Shown here: positions 7,417 through 15,510 of the stretch, in pieces
How positions within the stretch are numbered: position 1 is the first letter of the stretch
Layout: every line of letters starts with the position of its first letter
Assembly (NCBI RefSeq): GCF_004794105.1
Contig: NZ_SRYR01000006.1
Span: forward strand, 62,001 to 126,000
Reading direction: 5' to 3'
Length of the DNA: 64,000 nt
Origin: Clostridium sartagoforme
GTDB lineage: Bacteria; Bacillota; Clostridia; Clostridiales; Clostridiaceae
Position numbers and translations under genes: made by a program
The notes under the pieces: model-generated
The model's database searches: none
What the model was told of the DNA's origin: nothing
Seen by the model: the letters and a program-made list of their open reading frames with translations, nothing else

Positions 7417-9075
7417 TTATATCTTTTTCTTTATATAAAATTCAATCATAGTTCCTTTATCTAATCTTTTTATAATGAGCCCTTCTCCATAAATAAGCTT
7501 AATTCTTGAATGGACATTATATAGTCCTATTTTCTTTTCTGGAACATCATCGTTATAGATTTTACTTATCATATCTTCACTTATTCCAACACCGCTATCT
7601 ATTATAGATATTTTAACTTTTTCACTTTCATCCTTTAAGCTTATTTTAATTGTTCCATTATGGTTGTCCTTTAAGATACCATGAACTATAGCATTTTCAA
7701 CTAATGGTTGTATTGTGAGACTTGGTATTTTAATATCTACATCATCTATATCGTAGATTACATTTAGTTTGTCTCCAAAGCGAGCTTTTTCTATTTCAAT
7801 ATAATCTTTTACTTGTTTCAACTCTTTCTTTACATCAATAAACTCACTATTTAACTCTAAATTAAACCTTAAGTAGCTTGATAGATTTATTATAAGATCT
7901 CTTGCAGTATTAGGATTTATCCTTATGGAAGAAGCTATTGCATTTAATGCATTAAATAAAAAGTGAGGGTTAATTTGAGTTTGAAGTGCTTTGAGCTCTG
8001 CTTTATTAGCCATTTCCTTCATTTCTTCTACCTTTGACACTTCCATAAGAGTTGAAATAATTTGAGAAAGTCCTACAGCAAGGGTTTTTACAGTATAAGT
8101 TATGTTATTAGAAGCCTTATAATATATTTTTAAAGCACCAGTAACTTCATTTTTATCCTTAAGAGGTATAATAATAGCTGATTTTAGAAGGGAGGTTTTT
8201 TCCTTAAAGCCAGTATTTTTTATAACTATTTTACCACTACTAATAGCTTCTTTTGTCTCAGCAGTTATAATTTCATGCCCAATATTATAATACTCTTTTC
8301 CAACGCCAATATAGGCCAATATATTTTTGGTATCAGTTATTGATACTGCATCAGCCTGAATATCTTCTTTAATAATAGTACATATTTTATTTAAAGATTC
8401 ACTGTTTATTTTTCTAAAGTAAGGGAGAGTTTTATTTGCTATATCTAGAGCTAATTTTGCTTGCTTGGCAGCAATTCTTTCTTTGTCATCCTCTATCCCT
8501 TGAACTAATAAAACAATAAATCCTACACATATTTGCCCAATAATCATAGGAAGGGCTATTTTAGATACAATGTCATAGCCTAAGGAGTGAGGAGTACTTA
8601 ATAGAAGGATAAGTAGCATTGTAATAGTCTCAGAAAACATTCCAGCTAATATTCCAGCTATCCACCTATAGTTTCTCCTTACTTTTCTATTAATATATCC
8701 GGAGATTATGCCTGCACAGATACTACTAATTAGACATGGAATAGAGGTTACCCCTCCAATATCTATTAGATATCTATGTATCCCAGATACTAAACCAGTT
8801 ACTATTCCTACAATTGGACCAAATATTATTCCGCCAGAAACTATAGTGATAGTTCTAACATTTACTAAAGAGCCCTCTACATTAAGCCCTGTATAAGTAG
8901 ATAATATGGCAAATATAGAAAATACCGTACATGCAATTAAATAGTCTTTTTTACTATATGTATCTGTTTGAAATATATTTCTAAAGCTTTGTAACCTTGT
9001 AATAGTAAATAAGCATACAAGAAGTAATACAGCTCTATCAACAAATTGAATTAATATACTAAATATATAATCCAA
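7417..9075 (-). CDS. LytS-family sensor histidine kinase
   Basis: 552 residues, TTG start behind AAGGAGA (the nearby ATG is in another frame and soon stops). Domains in order: 5TMR-LYT membrane sensor (residues about 10-190), a GAF-like domain (about 210-350), the LytS phosphoacceptor box INPHFLFNALNAI (about 365-378), and a HATPase with VENAIVHGI, GVGISEDM and GLYNVHSRI. LytS, BtsS and YpdA kinases of this class sense pyruvate in several bacteria. With the next two genes it forms a sensor-regulator-transporter set. Confidence 0.92.
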   Translation of the reverse strand: MDYIFSILIQFVDRAVLLLVCLFTITRLQSFRNIFQTDTYSKKDYLIACTVFSIFAILSTYTGLNVEGSLVNVRTITIVSGGIIFGPIVGIVTGLVSGIHRYLIDIGGVTSIPCLISSICAGIISGYINRKVRRNYRWIAGILAGMFSETITMLLILLLSTPHSLGYDIVSKIALPMIIGQICVGFIVLLVQGIEDDKERIAAKQAKLALDIANKTLPYFRKINSESLNKICTIIKEDIQADAVSITDTKNILAYIGVGKEYYNIGHEIITAETKEAISSGKIVIKNTGFKEKTSLLKSAIIIPLKDKNEVTGALKIYYKASNNITYTVKTLAVGLSQIISTLMEVSKVEEMKEMANKAELKALQTQINPHFLFNALNAIASSIRINPNTARDLIINLSSYLRFNLELNSEFIDVKKELKQVKDYIEIEKARFGDKLNVIYDIDDVDIKIPSLTIQPLVENAIVHGILKDNHNGTIKISLKDESEKVKISIIDSGVGISEDMISKIYNDDVPEKKIGLYNVHSRIKLIYGEGLIIKRLDKGTMIEFYIKKKI

Positions 9076-9343
9076 AATAACATTTCTCCTTTCTCTAATA
9101 AAATATATTGTTGTAATTTTATTTTATTATTTGTCAGTTAAATCAATAAAAGACTATATTTATAATTTAAAGATACTCCTTTGGTATCATTTAGTAAATA
9201 AGGGCTTTAACAAAAAACATAAAGAAGTGAATAGAAAATAATTAATATAACTTGTTAATAAAGTTATTATAAGGGCAAAGATAGGCATTATCACAACTTC
9301 AATAGTAAATTATTGAGGAGAAAAGAAAGAGATAAGTATACCA
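9076..9343. other. Intergenic region upstream of lytS-like and marR genes
   Basis: About 270 bases between two divergent genes, AT-rich. Apart from the start of the MarR promoter at its right edge, I see no ORF, strong hairpin or repeat. Confidence 0.5.
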
Positions 9344-9372
9344 TTGACAATATCACTAATTAGTGATAAATT
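9344..9372 (+). promoter_or_regulatory. marR promoter with 18-bp palindromic operator
   Basis: TTGACA (9344-9349), 17-base spacer, TAAATT (9367-9372). The palindrome TATCACTAATTAGTGATA (9351-9368) fills the spacer, so a bound repressor would block RNA polymerase. The same 18 bp, and 26 bp in all, recur at 9921-9946 before the pirin gene. Confidence 0.8.
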
Positions 9373-9378
9373 TAATGT

Positions 9379-9822
9379 ATGGATAATATAAAAGATTTAC
9401 TTGAAGAAAATAAATTAACTTTATCTACTTTAGTTGTTTTTACAAGAGCAGAAAATGCAATTCATAAACGTGAATACGAAACAATTAAGGAAAGTGGATT
9501 AACTATATCACAATTTGGAGTTTTAGAAGCTCTATATAATAAAGGTAACTTAAGAATATGTGAGTTAATAGAAAAAATGTTAACTACATCAGGAAATATA
9601 ACAGTAGTTATAAAGAATTTAGAAAAGGATGGATTTATAAAAAGAAATATAGACCCTGAAGATAAGAGATCTTGTATAATATCAATAACGGATAAAGGGA
9701 AAGACATAATAGAGGGTATATTACCAAATCACATTAATAATATTAAAAATATTTTTGATGTTTTAAGTGATGAGGAAAAAGTTACTTTAAAGAATATACT
9801 AAAAAAGTTTAAGAATATATAA
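9379..9822 (+). CDS. MarR-family transcriptional regulator
   Basis: 147 residues with the MarR winged helix: ISQFGVLEALYNKG, LTTSGNITVVIKNLEKDGF, then the wing DPEDKRSCIISITDKG. The start ATG lies only seven bases after the -10 box, an in-frame stop is just upstream, and no Shine-Dalgarno is visible, so the mRNA is probably leaderless. The palindrome in its promoter and again before the pirin gene suggests it represses itself and pirin, perhaps in response to a phenolic or oxidative signal. Confidence 0.9.
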   Translation: MDNIKDLLEENKLTLSTLVVFTRAENAIHKREYETIKESGLTISQFGVLEALYNKGNLRICELIEKMLTTSGNITVVIKNLEKDGFIKRNIDPEDKRSCIISITDKGKDIIEGILPNHINNIKNIFDVLSDEEKVTLKNILKKFKNI

Positions 9823-9920
9823 GTTGTAATTAAGCTTCTACATCTTATTGAAGTAGTTTATATTTAAACTATTTAAGGTGATAAGTTATTTAAGCAGCTT
9901 ATATAATATTTTTAAATAAA

Positions 9921-9946
9921 TATCACTAATTAGTGATAAATTTAAT
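9921..9946 (+). promoter_or_regulatory. Second MarR operator, upstream of pirin
   Basis: An exact second copy of TATCACTAATTAGTGATA, extended by AATTTAAT as in the marR promoter. It lies 31-56 bases before the pirin start codon. Confidence 0.8.
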
Positions 9947-9976
9947 TATTAATGAATTAAGAGAGGGATGTTTATA

Positions 9977-10858
9977 ATGAAACAATATAGATCAATAGAA
10001 AATATATTTAGAGGACCAATGCCCCATATGGTTGGAGATGGCTTTAAGGTAGCACAGTACTTACCAGCAGGGGTAAGTAGACTGGATAGATTATCACCAT
10101 TTTTCCTTCTAGATTATCATGCACCACATTACTATGAACCATCACCAGTTAGACGTGGAGTAGGAGCTCATCCTCATAGAGGTTTTGAAACTGTAACAAT
10201 TGCTTATGAAGGAAAAGTTGAGCATCATGATAATAAGGGTAACCATGGTATTATAGGACCTGGAGATGTTCAATGGATGACAGCTGCATCTGGAATTATG
10301 CATAAGGAATATCATGAAGAAGAGTTTAGTAAGAATGGTGGAACTCTTCATATGATTCAACTTTGGGTTAACCTACCAGCTAATAAAAAAATGTCAGAAC
10401 CTAAGTATCAACCTTTATTGAAAGAAAATATGGGAGCTATTAAGTTAGAAGATAATCAAGGAGAAATAAGCATTATTGCTGGAGAAGTTCAAGGCGTTAA
10501 GGGGCCAGCTAGCACATTTACTAATATAAATCTTTATAATGTAAACCTAAAAAATAAAGGAAAAATAACATTAAGTGAACCTAATAATTTTAATACTGGA
10601 ATAATGGTATTAAAAGGAGATGTTAAGATAAACGGAGATAAGATAGCTAAGGAAAGAGACTTTGTTATATTCAATAATGAAGAAGGAGATATATTAGTTG
10701 AATCACTTACTGAAGATACATTATTTGTTGTATTAAGTGGTGAACCTATAAATGAACCAATTGAATCATATGGACCATTTGTAATGAACACAAGAGAAGA
10801 ACTATATGAAGCTTATGATGATCTTAGAAATGGTAAATTTGGCACAACAGAATTTTAA
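9977..10858 (+). CDS. Pirin family protein
   Basis: 293 residues. The ATG at 9977 is ten bases after AGAGAGG; the ATG at 9968 is too close to it. Two cupin domains are present. The N-terminal one has the pirin metal motif GAHPHRGFETVTI and GDVQWMTAASGIMHKE; the C-terminal pirin domain ends near ELYEAYDDLRNGKFG. Bacterial pirins include quercetin dioxygenases and redox or stress regulators. The shared MarR operator suggests induction by the same small molecule that releases MarR. Confidence 0.93.
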   Translation: MKQYRSIENIFRGPMPHMVGDGFKVAQYLPAGVSRLDRLSPFFLLDYHAPHYYEPSPVRRGVGAHPHRGFETVTIAYEGKVEHHDNKGNHGIIGPGDVQWMTAASGIMHKEYHEEEFSKNGGTLHMIQLWVNLPANKKMSEPKYQPLLKENMGAIKLEDNQGEISIIAGEVQGVKGPASTFTNINLYNVNLKNKGKITLSEPNNFNTGIMVLKGDVKINGDKIAKERDFVIFNNEEGDILVESLTEDTLFVVLSGEPINEPIESYGPFVMNTREELYEAYDDLRNGKFGTTEF

Positions 10859-10884
10859 TTTAGATATTAGTTAATAACTAATAT

Positions 10885-10935
10885 AGCTAGCTTTAAGGAA
10901 TTATTATATTTGCTTATGGCTAGCTTTATTTTTTA
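10885..10935 (+). terminator. Terminator after pirin
   Basis: Inverted AGCTAGC/GCTAGCT arms with a long AT loop followed by a T-rich tract. Confidence 0.6.
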
Positions 10936-11017
10936 AGATTACTTGACTTAGAGTTAACTTCAAGTGTTAAAGTTAATATAGAAAGATATAGGGTGAATAG
11001 ATAGAGAGGAAAGTATT

Positions 11018-11884
11018 ATGAATAAAAAAATTATATTTTTTGATGCAGATGGGACAATAGTTAAAGGAAGCAATATATCGCCACTAACTTTGGAAGCTTT
11101 CAAGAAGCTAAAAGAGAATGGACATATATTAGTATTAAGTACGGGAAGAGCTATACCTGCTATAGATGGTATTCTTAAAGATATGAACTTTGGAAATACA
11201 ATATGCTCTGGTGGAGGAGTAGTTGTAATAGGAGATAAAATAGTGTATTCAAGGCCAATGTCTAAAGAAAGCCAAAAGGAGTTATTAGATTACTTTGATA
11301 AACATAATGTCTTATATAATTTAGAAGCTAATGACTATATTTATATTAAAAAAGGATATAAAGAAAAATATCTAAGATTATTTCAATTACCGGATAAAGA
11401 AACTGTAACTATAGAGGAGTATAACAAGCATAAAGCAATGCTAGAAAAGGTATCAAGTAGAACTAAGGAAGTTGACGATGCCATGGAAATAGATATTAAT
11501 AAGTTACATTATTATGCTGCAGATATATTATATGATGGAGGGGGATGTCCTATTTCCTATGATGATTTGGAAAGAGATCTAGGTGAAAAATATAAATGTG
11601 TTCCACTTTCTTTAAGTAAATTATTTGCTGGTGGAGAGGTATGTGAAATAGGAGTTTCAAAAAAGGGTGGAATGGAAGTTATTCTAAAACATTATAAAGT
11701 TAATAAGGAAGATATATATGCTATTGGTGATGACTATAATGATATCGAGATGTTGGAGTACGCTACTACTAGCATAGCTATGGGTAATGCTCCTAAGCAG
11801 GTTAAAGATATGTGTGACTATGTAACAGATGATGTTGATAACGATGGGTTTTATCATGCAATGAAGCACTTTGGATTAATTTAA
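11018..11884 (+). CDS. Cof-type HAD-IIB hydrolase
   Basis: 288 residues, ATG behind AGAGAGGAAAG. HAD motif I is FDADGTIVKG; the cap domain lies in the middle; motifs III/IV are KGGMEVILKHY and IGDDYNDIEML. Cof-like enzymes dephosphorylate sugar phosphates, FMN or pyridoxal phosphate. Substrate cannot be read from sequence. It stands alone between terminators. Confidence 0.92.
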   Translation: MNKKIIFFDADGTIVKGSNISPLTLEAFKKLKENGHILVLSTGRAIPAIDGILKDMNFGNTICSGGGVVVIGDKIVYSRPMSKESQKELLDYFDKHNVLYNLEANDYIYIKKGYKEKYLRLFQLPDKETVTIEEYNKHKAMLEKVSSRTKEVDDAMEIDINKLHYYAADILYDGGGCPISYDDLERDLGEKYKCVPLSLSKLFAGGEVCEIGVSKKGGMEVILKHYKVNKEDIYAIGDDYNDIEMLEYATTSIAMGNAPKQVKDMCDYVTDDVDNDGFYHAMKHFGLI

Positions 11885-11993
11885 ATTCAATCATATGACT
11901 TGTTCTCATTTTATAAAAATATTACTTAATGAACTAACTCTAAAAGCATCTAAATACAAGTATGCAACATAGTATGGAATAGGTTATTATATT

Positions 11994-12125
11994 ATGAATT
12001 CTTGGATAGAGGTTGATTATGAGGGGATGTATGTTGGAATAATTTTAATAAGTATTTTGGGAATAATTATGTTTAAGGTAATAGATGTTATACAAAATAA
12101 AATATGTAAATGGAAGATAAAATAA
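11994..12125 (+). CDS. Possible 43-residue single-span membrane peptide
   Basis: An ORF beginning MNSWIEVDYEGMYV with one hydrophobic segment (VGIILISILGIIMFKV) and a basic tail (KICKWKIK). This is positive-inside topology. The ribosome site is weak, but a terminator begins right at its stop codon (12126-12152), which supports a transcript ending here. Not recognised; it could be a spurious ORF. Confidence 0.4.
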   Translation: MNSWIEVDYEGMYVGIILISILGIIMFKVIDVIQNKICKWKIK

Positions 12126-12152
12126 GGGAGGACATAAAAGTCCTTCTTTTTT
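12126..12152 (+). terminator. Terminator
   Basis: GGGAGGAC-ATAAAA-GTCCTTC hairpin with a run of T, directly behind the 43-residue ORF. Confidence 0.7.
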
Positions 12153-12255
12153 ATTATTAAAGCTTCTTTATTTTTAATTAATAAAATAGATTTAATTCAA
12201 TAGTGTCCCTTTTATTAGCAATGAATATCATACTATTAGAAAGGAAGTGATATAG

Positions 12256-12609
12256 TTGAACTATGACAGAGATGATAAGAATAATAACTTACAGGAGTTA
12301 TTTGATGAATGTAAAAACTTAATGGACTACCATATTATTTTAGTAATGAAAGATGGTACTTCGTTTGATGGAGTTATTGACAAGGTAGATTCTAATGGTG
12401 TAATGATGATGGTTGGAGAGGATATATTATATGATGATGACGATGATCAAGGTCAATATAATACTCAAAGACAGTTTAATAGACCAAGGAAAATGAGAAG
12501 GCATAGACGTTTCAGACGAAGGGGCTTTCCTTTTAACTCGATTTTTAGGATATTCCCAATACCTTACCCATATCCATTCTACCCAATAGGTCCATTTTCT
12601 CCATTTTAG
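12256..12609 (+). CDS. Unrecognised protein with Sm-like N-terminus and Pro-rich tail
   Basis: 117 residues, TTG start behind AAGGAAGTG. The N-terminal 60 residues have a short helix then an Sm-like strand pattern (IILVMKDGTSFDGVIDKVDSN, MMMVGEDIL). A run of five Asp follows, then a strongly basic stretch (RPRKMRRHRRFRRRGF) and a Pro/Phe/Tyr-rich tail (PIPYPYPFYPIGPFSPF). The basic part suits RNA, DNA or cell-wall polymer binding, and the tail recalls spore coat proteins. No function is assigned. Confidence 0.75.
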   Translation: MNYDRDDKNNNLQELFDECKNLMDYHIILVMKDGTSFDGVIDKVDSNGVMMMVGEDILYDDDDDQGQYNTQRQFNRPRKMRRHRRFRRRGFPFNSIFRIFPIPYPYPFYPIGPFSPF

Positions 12610-12734
12610 AAATACTTAATATATTTAAGAAGAGGAGTACTTAACCAATAATACTATAGAATTAGAAATCATTATAAAAAAATAACCCTTGTTACTTTAA
12701 AGAAATAAATTAAAAGAAAATATAGTATTTTAGC

Positions 12735-12793
12735 TAGTTGCAACTAATAGTTGACAAAAAGAAATGGCTAGTTGGTAGATTAAATTGCCCCAC
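12735..12793 (+). promoter_or_regulatory. Candidate promoter and operator of the XRE gene
   Basis: A perfect 12-bp palindrome TAGTTGCAACTA (12735-12746) lies just before TTGACA (12751-12756). GCCCCAC at 12787 is complementary to GTGGGGC at 12816-12822, which overlaps the ribosome site AGGAGGTGG. That seven-pair stem could hide the site. Either element could be the autoregulatory target. Confidence 0.5.
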
Positions 12794-12824
12794 TTTTATA
12801 TAATTTCTATAGGAGGTGGGGCAA

Positions 12825-13658
12825 ATGAATTTATCAGCCAAATTACAATTGTTAAGAAAGAAAAATGGTTTATCCCAAGAAGAGTTGGCAGAGAGATTAG
12901 GTATATCTAGACAGGCAATTTCTAAGTGGGAATCTGGACAATCAACACCTGATTTAAATAAGCTTATTTTACTATCAGAAATTTATAATGTTACTATTGA
13001 TAGTTTAGTTAAAGATAGTGATGAATATGATATTTTACAAGGCTCATTTAATAACAATAAAATTGACGATAGTGATAGAAAAAATACAAGTGATGATAGT
13101 AAGAATACTCAAATAGTAATTAATTTGGGTTCAAATAGAATTGAGTATGAATATAAGAGTAAAAGAACATTATTTGGATTACCTCTAGTTCATATAAATC
13201 TTGGAAGAGGAATTAAGAAGGCAAAGGGGATAATTGCCATAGGGAATATATCTTGTGGAGTAGTATCTGTGGGACTTTTATCTTTTGGTATTTTTAGTTT
13301 TGGGGTATTATCAATAGGTTTAGTTAGTATTGCTGCAATAGCCATAGGATTGCTACTTGGAGTAGGGGCTATTGCAATCGGAACTTTTTCAATAGGAGCT
13401 ATATCTATAGGTGTTTTCTCAGCTGGAGCATTGGCTATTGGGAAGTATGCTGTAGGAGGTGGAGCAATAGCCGCTGATATAGCAATAGGTGATCATGCTA
13501 AAGCTAATATAGCTATAGGAAATAGAGTAGATGGATTAAGGACTTTATCATTAGACTCATCTAAGGAAGAAATTAAAAGAGTAATTAAAGAAGAATATCC
13601 TAATATAAAAAATTGGATTGTTGATTTAGTAAGTTACTTTGCTAGTAACTTTAATTAA
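12825..13658 (+). CDS. XRE-family regulator with Gly-rich hydrophobic repeat domain
   Basis: 277 residues from the ATG at 12825, preceded by AGGAGGTGG. Residues about 5-60 are an XRE helix-turn-helix (LGISRQAISKWESGQSTPDL). After a Ser/Asp linker comes a repeat domain of about 100 residues with period five to six, such as SVGLLSFGIF, SIGAISIGVF and AIGKYAVGGG, ending in AIGDHAKANIAIG. This could be a membrane-embedded or beta-solenoid structure. The C-terminus (KEEIKRVIKEEYPNIKNWI) is amphipathic. A membrane-bound sensor-regulator is a reasonable guess. Confidence 0.8.
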   Translation: MNLSAKLQLLRKKNGLSQEELAERLGISRQAISKWESGQSTPDLNKLILLSEIYNVTIDSLVKDSDEYDILQGSFNNNKIDDSDRKNTSDDSKNTQIVINLGSNRIEYEYKSKRTLFGLPLVHINLGRGIKKAKGIIAIGNISCGVVSVGLLSFGIFSFGVLSIGLVSIAAIAIGLLLGVGAIAIGTFSIGAISIGVFSAGALAIGKYAVGGGAIAADIAIGDHAKANIAIGNRVDGLRTLSLDSSKEEIKRVIKEEYPNIKNWIVDLVSYFASNFN

Positions 13659-13663
13659 TAAAA

Positions 13664-13825
13664 GTATATAGAATTATAAAAAGCAAAAAATATCTCGTAA
13701 TTAAAGTTGGAGAAGGAGTTAAAGCTTTTAAAGAGGGGAATATTAAACTATGTTATGAACATTTAAGAAAAATGAAAAGTATTTCTGAGGATGTTATTAA
13801 AGTAATTGATAAGATAAGCATATAG
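13664..13825 (+). pseudogene. Possible remnant coding fragment
   Basis: An open frame without an early start codon encodes KVGEGVKAFKEGNIKLCYEH followed by LRKMKSISEDVIKVIDKIS and a stop at 13825. Its composition looks like a real helical protein tail rather than random AT-rich DNA. There is no ribosome site or ATG before residue 40 or so, so it may be a decayed gene end. Weak evidence. Confidence 0.25.
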
Positions 13826-13836
13826 GGTATTTTATA

Positions 13837-13861
13837 AGGCAGGGTATTGGGTACACTGCCT
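13837..13861. terminator. Hairpin downstream of cdd
   Basis: GGCAG and CTGCC arms with a 13-base loop, placed just after the end of the minus-strand cdd gene. Confidence 0.5.
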
Positions 13862-13887
13862 TTGCTTATATATTTATAAAAACTTTA

Positions 13888-14304
13888 TTAATCTAAATCC
13901 TTGCCTGTAAATCCTAAAGGTAAAAGTTCTTCTAGGGTATATTCTTTAAATTCATCCTTATTTTTTGCAAGATAAATTTTAAAGGTTTTAGGATCGCAGA
14001 ACTCAGCAATTACTTGTCTGCAAACTCCGCAAGGAGCACAATAATCAGTTTCTTCAGCATCTGCTTTATTTCCTACTATTGCAATTGCAAGGAAATCCTT
14101 TTGACCTTCAGAGACAGCCTTAAAAAAAGCAGTTCTTTCAGCGCAATTAGTTGGAGTAAAAGCTGCATTCTCTATATTACAGCCTAGATATATCTTACCA
14201 TTTGTACCAAGTAGTGCTGCACCAACATTAAAGTTAGAGTAAGGAGTATAAGAAAACTTTTGAGCTTCATAAGCTTTTTCAACTAATAGTTTTGCATCAA
14301 TCAT
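13888..14304 (-). CDS. cdd: Cytidine deaminase
   Basis: 138 residues from the ATG at 14304, with AGGTG six bases before it; the GTG at 14313 is part of that site. Zinc motifs are CAERTAFFKA (the His of other deaminases is Cys in this tetrameric class, Glu is the proton shuttle) and PCGVCRQV. It deaminates cytidine and deoxycytidine for pyrimidine salvage in the cytosol. It is a single gene; the next gene on this strand is 150 bases upstream. Confidence 0.96.
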   Translation of the reverse strand: MIDAKLLVEKAYEAQKFSYTPYSNFNVGAALLGTNGKIYLGCNIENAAFTPTNCAERTAFFKAVSEGQKDFLAIAIVGNKADAEETDYCAPCGVCRQVIAEFCDPKTFKIYLAKNKDEFKEYTLEELLPLGFTGKDLD

Positions 14305-14457
14305 AAATTTCACCTGACACTTTCCTTAATAATAAAAATAATATTTACTTTAAATGTATATAACATTAAATGGATTTTAATTATAGCACTATTGAAATAC
14401 CCTTACAAGGAATCTTTTTAAAGAAAACAACTTATCCTAAGGTAGAATATATAAATT

Positions 14458-15345
14458 CTAGTTACCAAATATTAAATCAGGGTTCTTACATAAATAATTT
14501 CCTATTTCATATTCAAAGTTACCTAATTCAATGTTAGGTTTATTTTTACCATGAAAATCTGTTCCACATGTAATTAACAACTTATTCTCTATAGCTTTAT
14601 TATAGAAAAAGTCTATAGTTTCCTTTGAATGATATGAACTAAATACTTCAATACCATCAATTCCTTCTACAATTAAATCATTAATGATGTTTAAATTGTT
14701 TTTTAAATTGTTTCCAGGATGAGCTATAATTGCTATTCCACCATTATCTTTTATCATTTTAATAGCTTCTGATAAACTAATATATTCTATATGAACATAA
14801 GCTGGTTTTCCTTGAGAAAAGTAATCCCAATAAAAATTAACATAAGGCATATCACTTCTTTTTCCACCAGCTCTATATGGTTTTAGTATTTCTGAATCTT
14901 TATTTCTTTCATCTTCTAGCAATACTTCTGCAATTAACTCACCAGGTATTATTCCATTTGTAGCTTTATTTAATACATCTTGAGAATCTAAATATAAATT
15001 AGTAGCTTCTTTAATTTTTTCTATTCTCTTTATTCCTGCCTTTTGCTCTTCCTTGATTATGTTTTCTTCTAAATCAGCAAAGCAGCTTTTAGTAAAATCA
15101 AAATTATATCCTAAAAGATGTAGATTTAGTCCATTGTACTGGCAGTCAATTTCAATTCCAGGTATATATGAAATGTTTTTCCCTTTAATATATTCTAAAG
15201 CAACAGAATTAGCTTTTACAGAGTTATGATCTGTAATTGAAATAAGATTTAAACCATTTTCAATAGCTTTATCAATTATTACTTCAGGACTAAGCTCTCC
15301 ATCATCACTGAAATATGAATGCATATGCAAATCTAATTTTTTCAT
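14458..15345 (-). CDS. PHP-domain phosphoesterase
   Basis: 295 residues. Metal-binding PHP motifs are DLHMHSYFSDD near the N-terminus, ITDHNSV, GIEIDCQ, IIAHPG and GTDFHGKN near the C-terminus. An insert between residues about 90 and 170 is typical of the YciV/RNase AM class, which hydrolyse nucleoside 3',5'-bisphosphates or trim RNA 5' ends. The exact substrate is not provable here. Single gene on the minus strand. Confidence 0.88.
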   Translation of the reverse strand: MKKLDLHMHSYFSDDGELSPEVIIDKAIENGLNLISITDHNSVKANSVALEYIKGKNISYIPGIEIDCQYNGLNLHLLGYNFDFTKSCFADLEENIIKEEQKAGIKRIEKIKEATNLYLDSQDVLNKATNGIIPGELIAEVLLEDERNKDSEILKPYRAGGKRSDMPYVNFYWDYFSQGKPAYVHIEYISLSEAIKMIKDNGGIAIIAHPGNNLKNNLNIINDLIVEGIDGIEVFSSYHSKETIDFFYNKAIENKLLITCGTDFHGKNKPNIELGNFEYEIGNYLCKNPDLIFGN

Positions 15346-15457
15346 AAAATATCTCCCCTATAATATTATTTGTAAGATTAGTATAACATCTTAATTGAAA
15401 TTAATAATTTCATTAGTTGAAAGTTTGTAATTTATTTTGAAAAAAATAAAATACTTA

Positions 15458-15488
15458 TTGACATTAACGCAACGTAAAGGATTATTAT
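15458..15488 (+). promoter_or_regulatory. MerR-type promoter with 19-bp spacer
   Basis: TTGACA (15458-15463), 19-base spacer, TATTAT (15483-15488). The spacer contains the imperfect dyad TTAACGCAACGTAA. Overlong 19-bp spacers are the hallmark of promoters twisted open by MerR activators, and the gene that follows is a MerR activator. Confidence 0.85.
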
Positions 15489-15510
15489 TAAGTTGTAAGG
15501 AGGAATGAAG

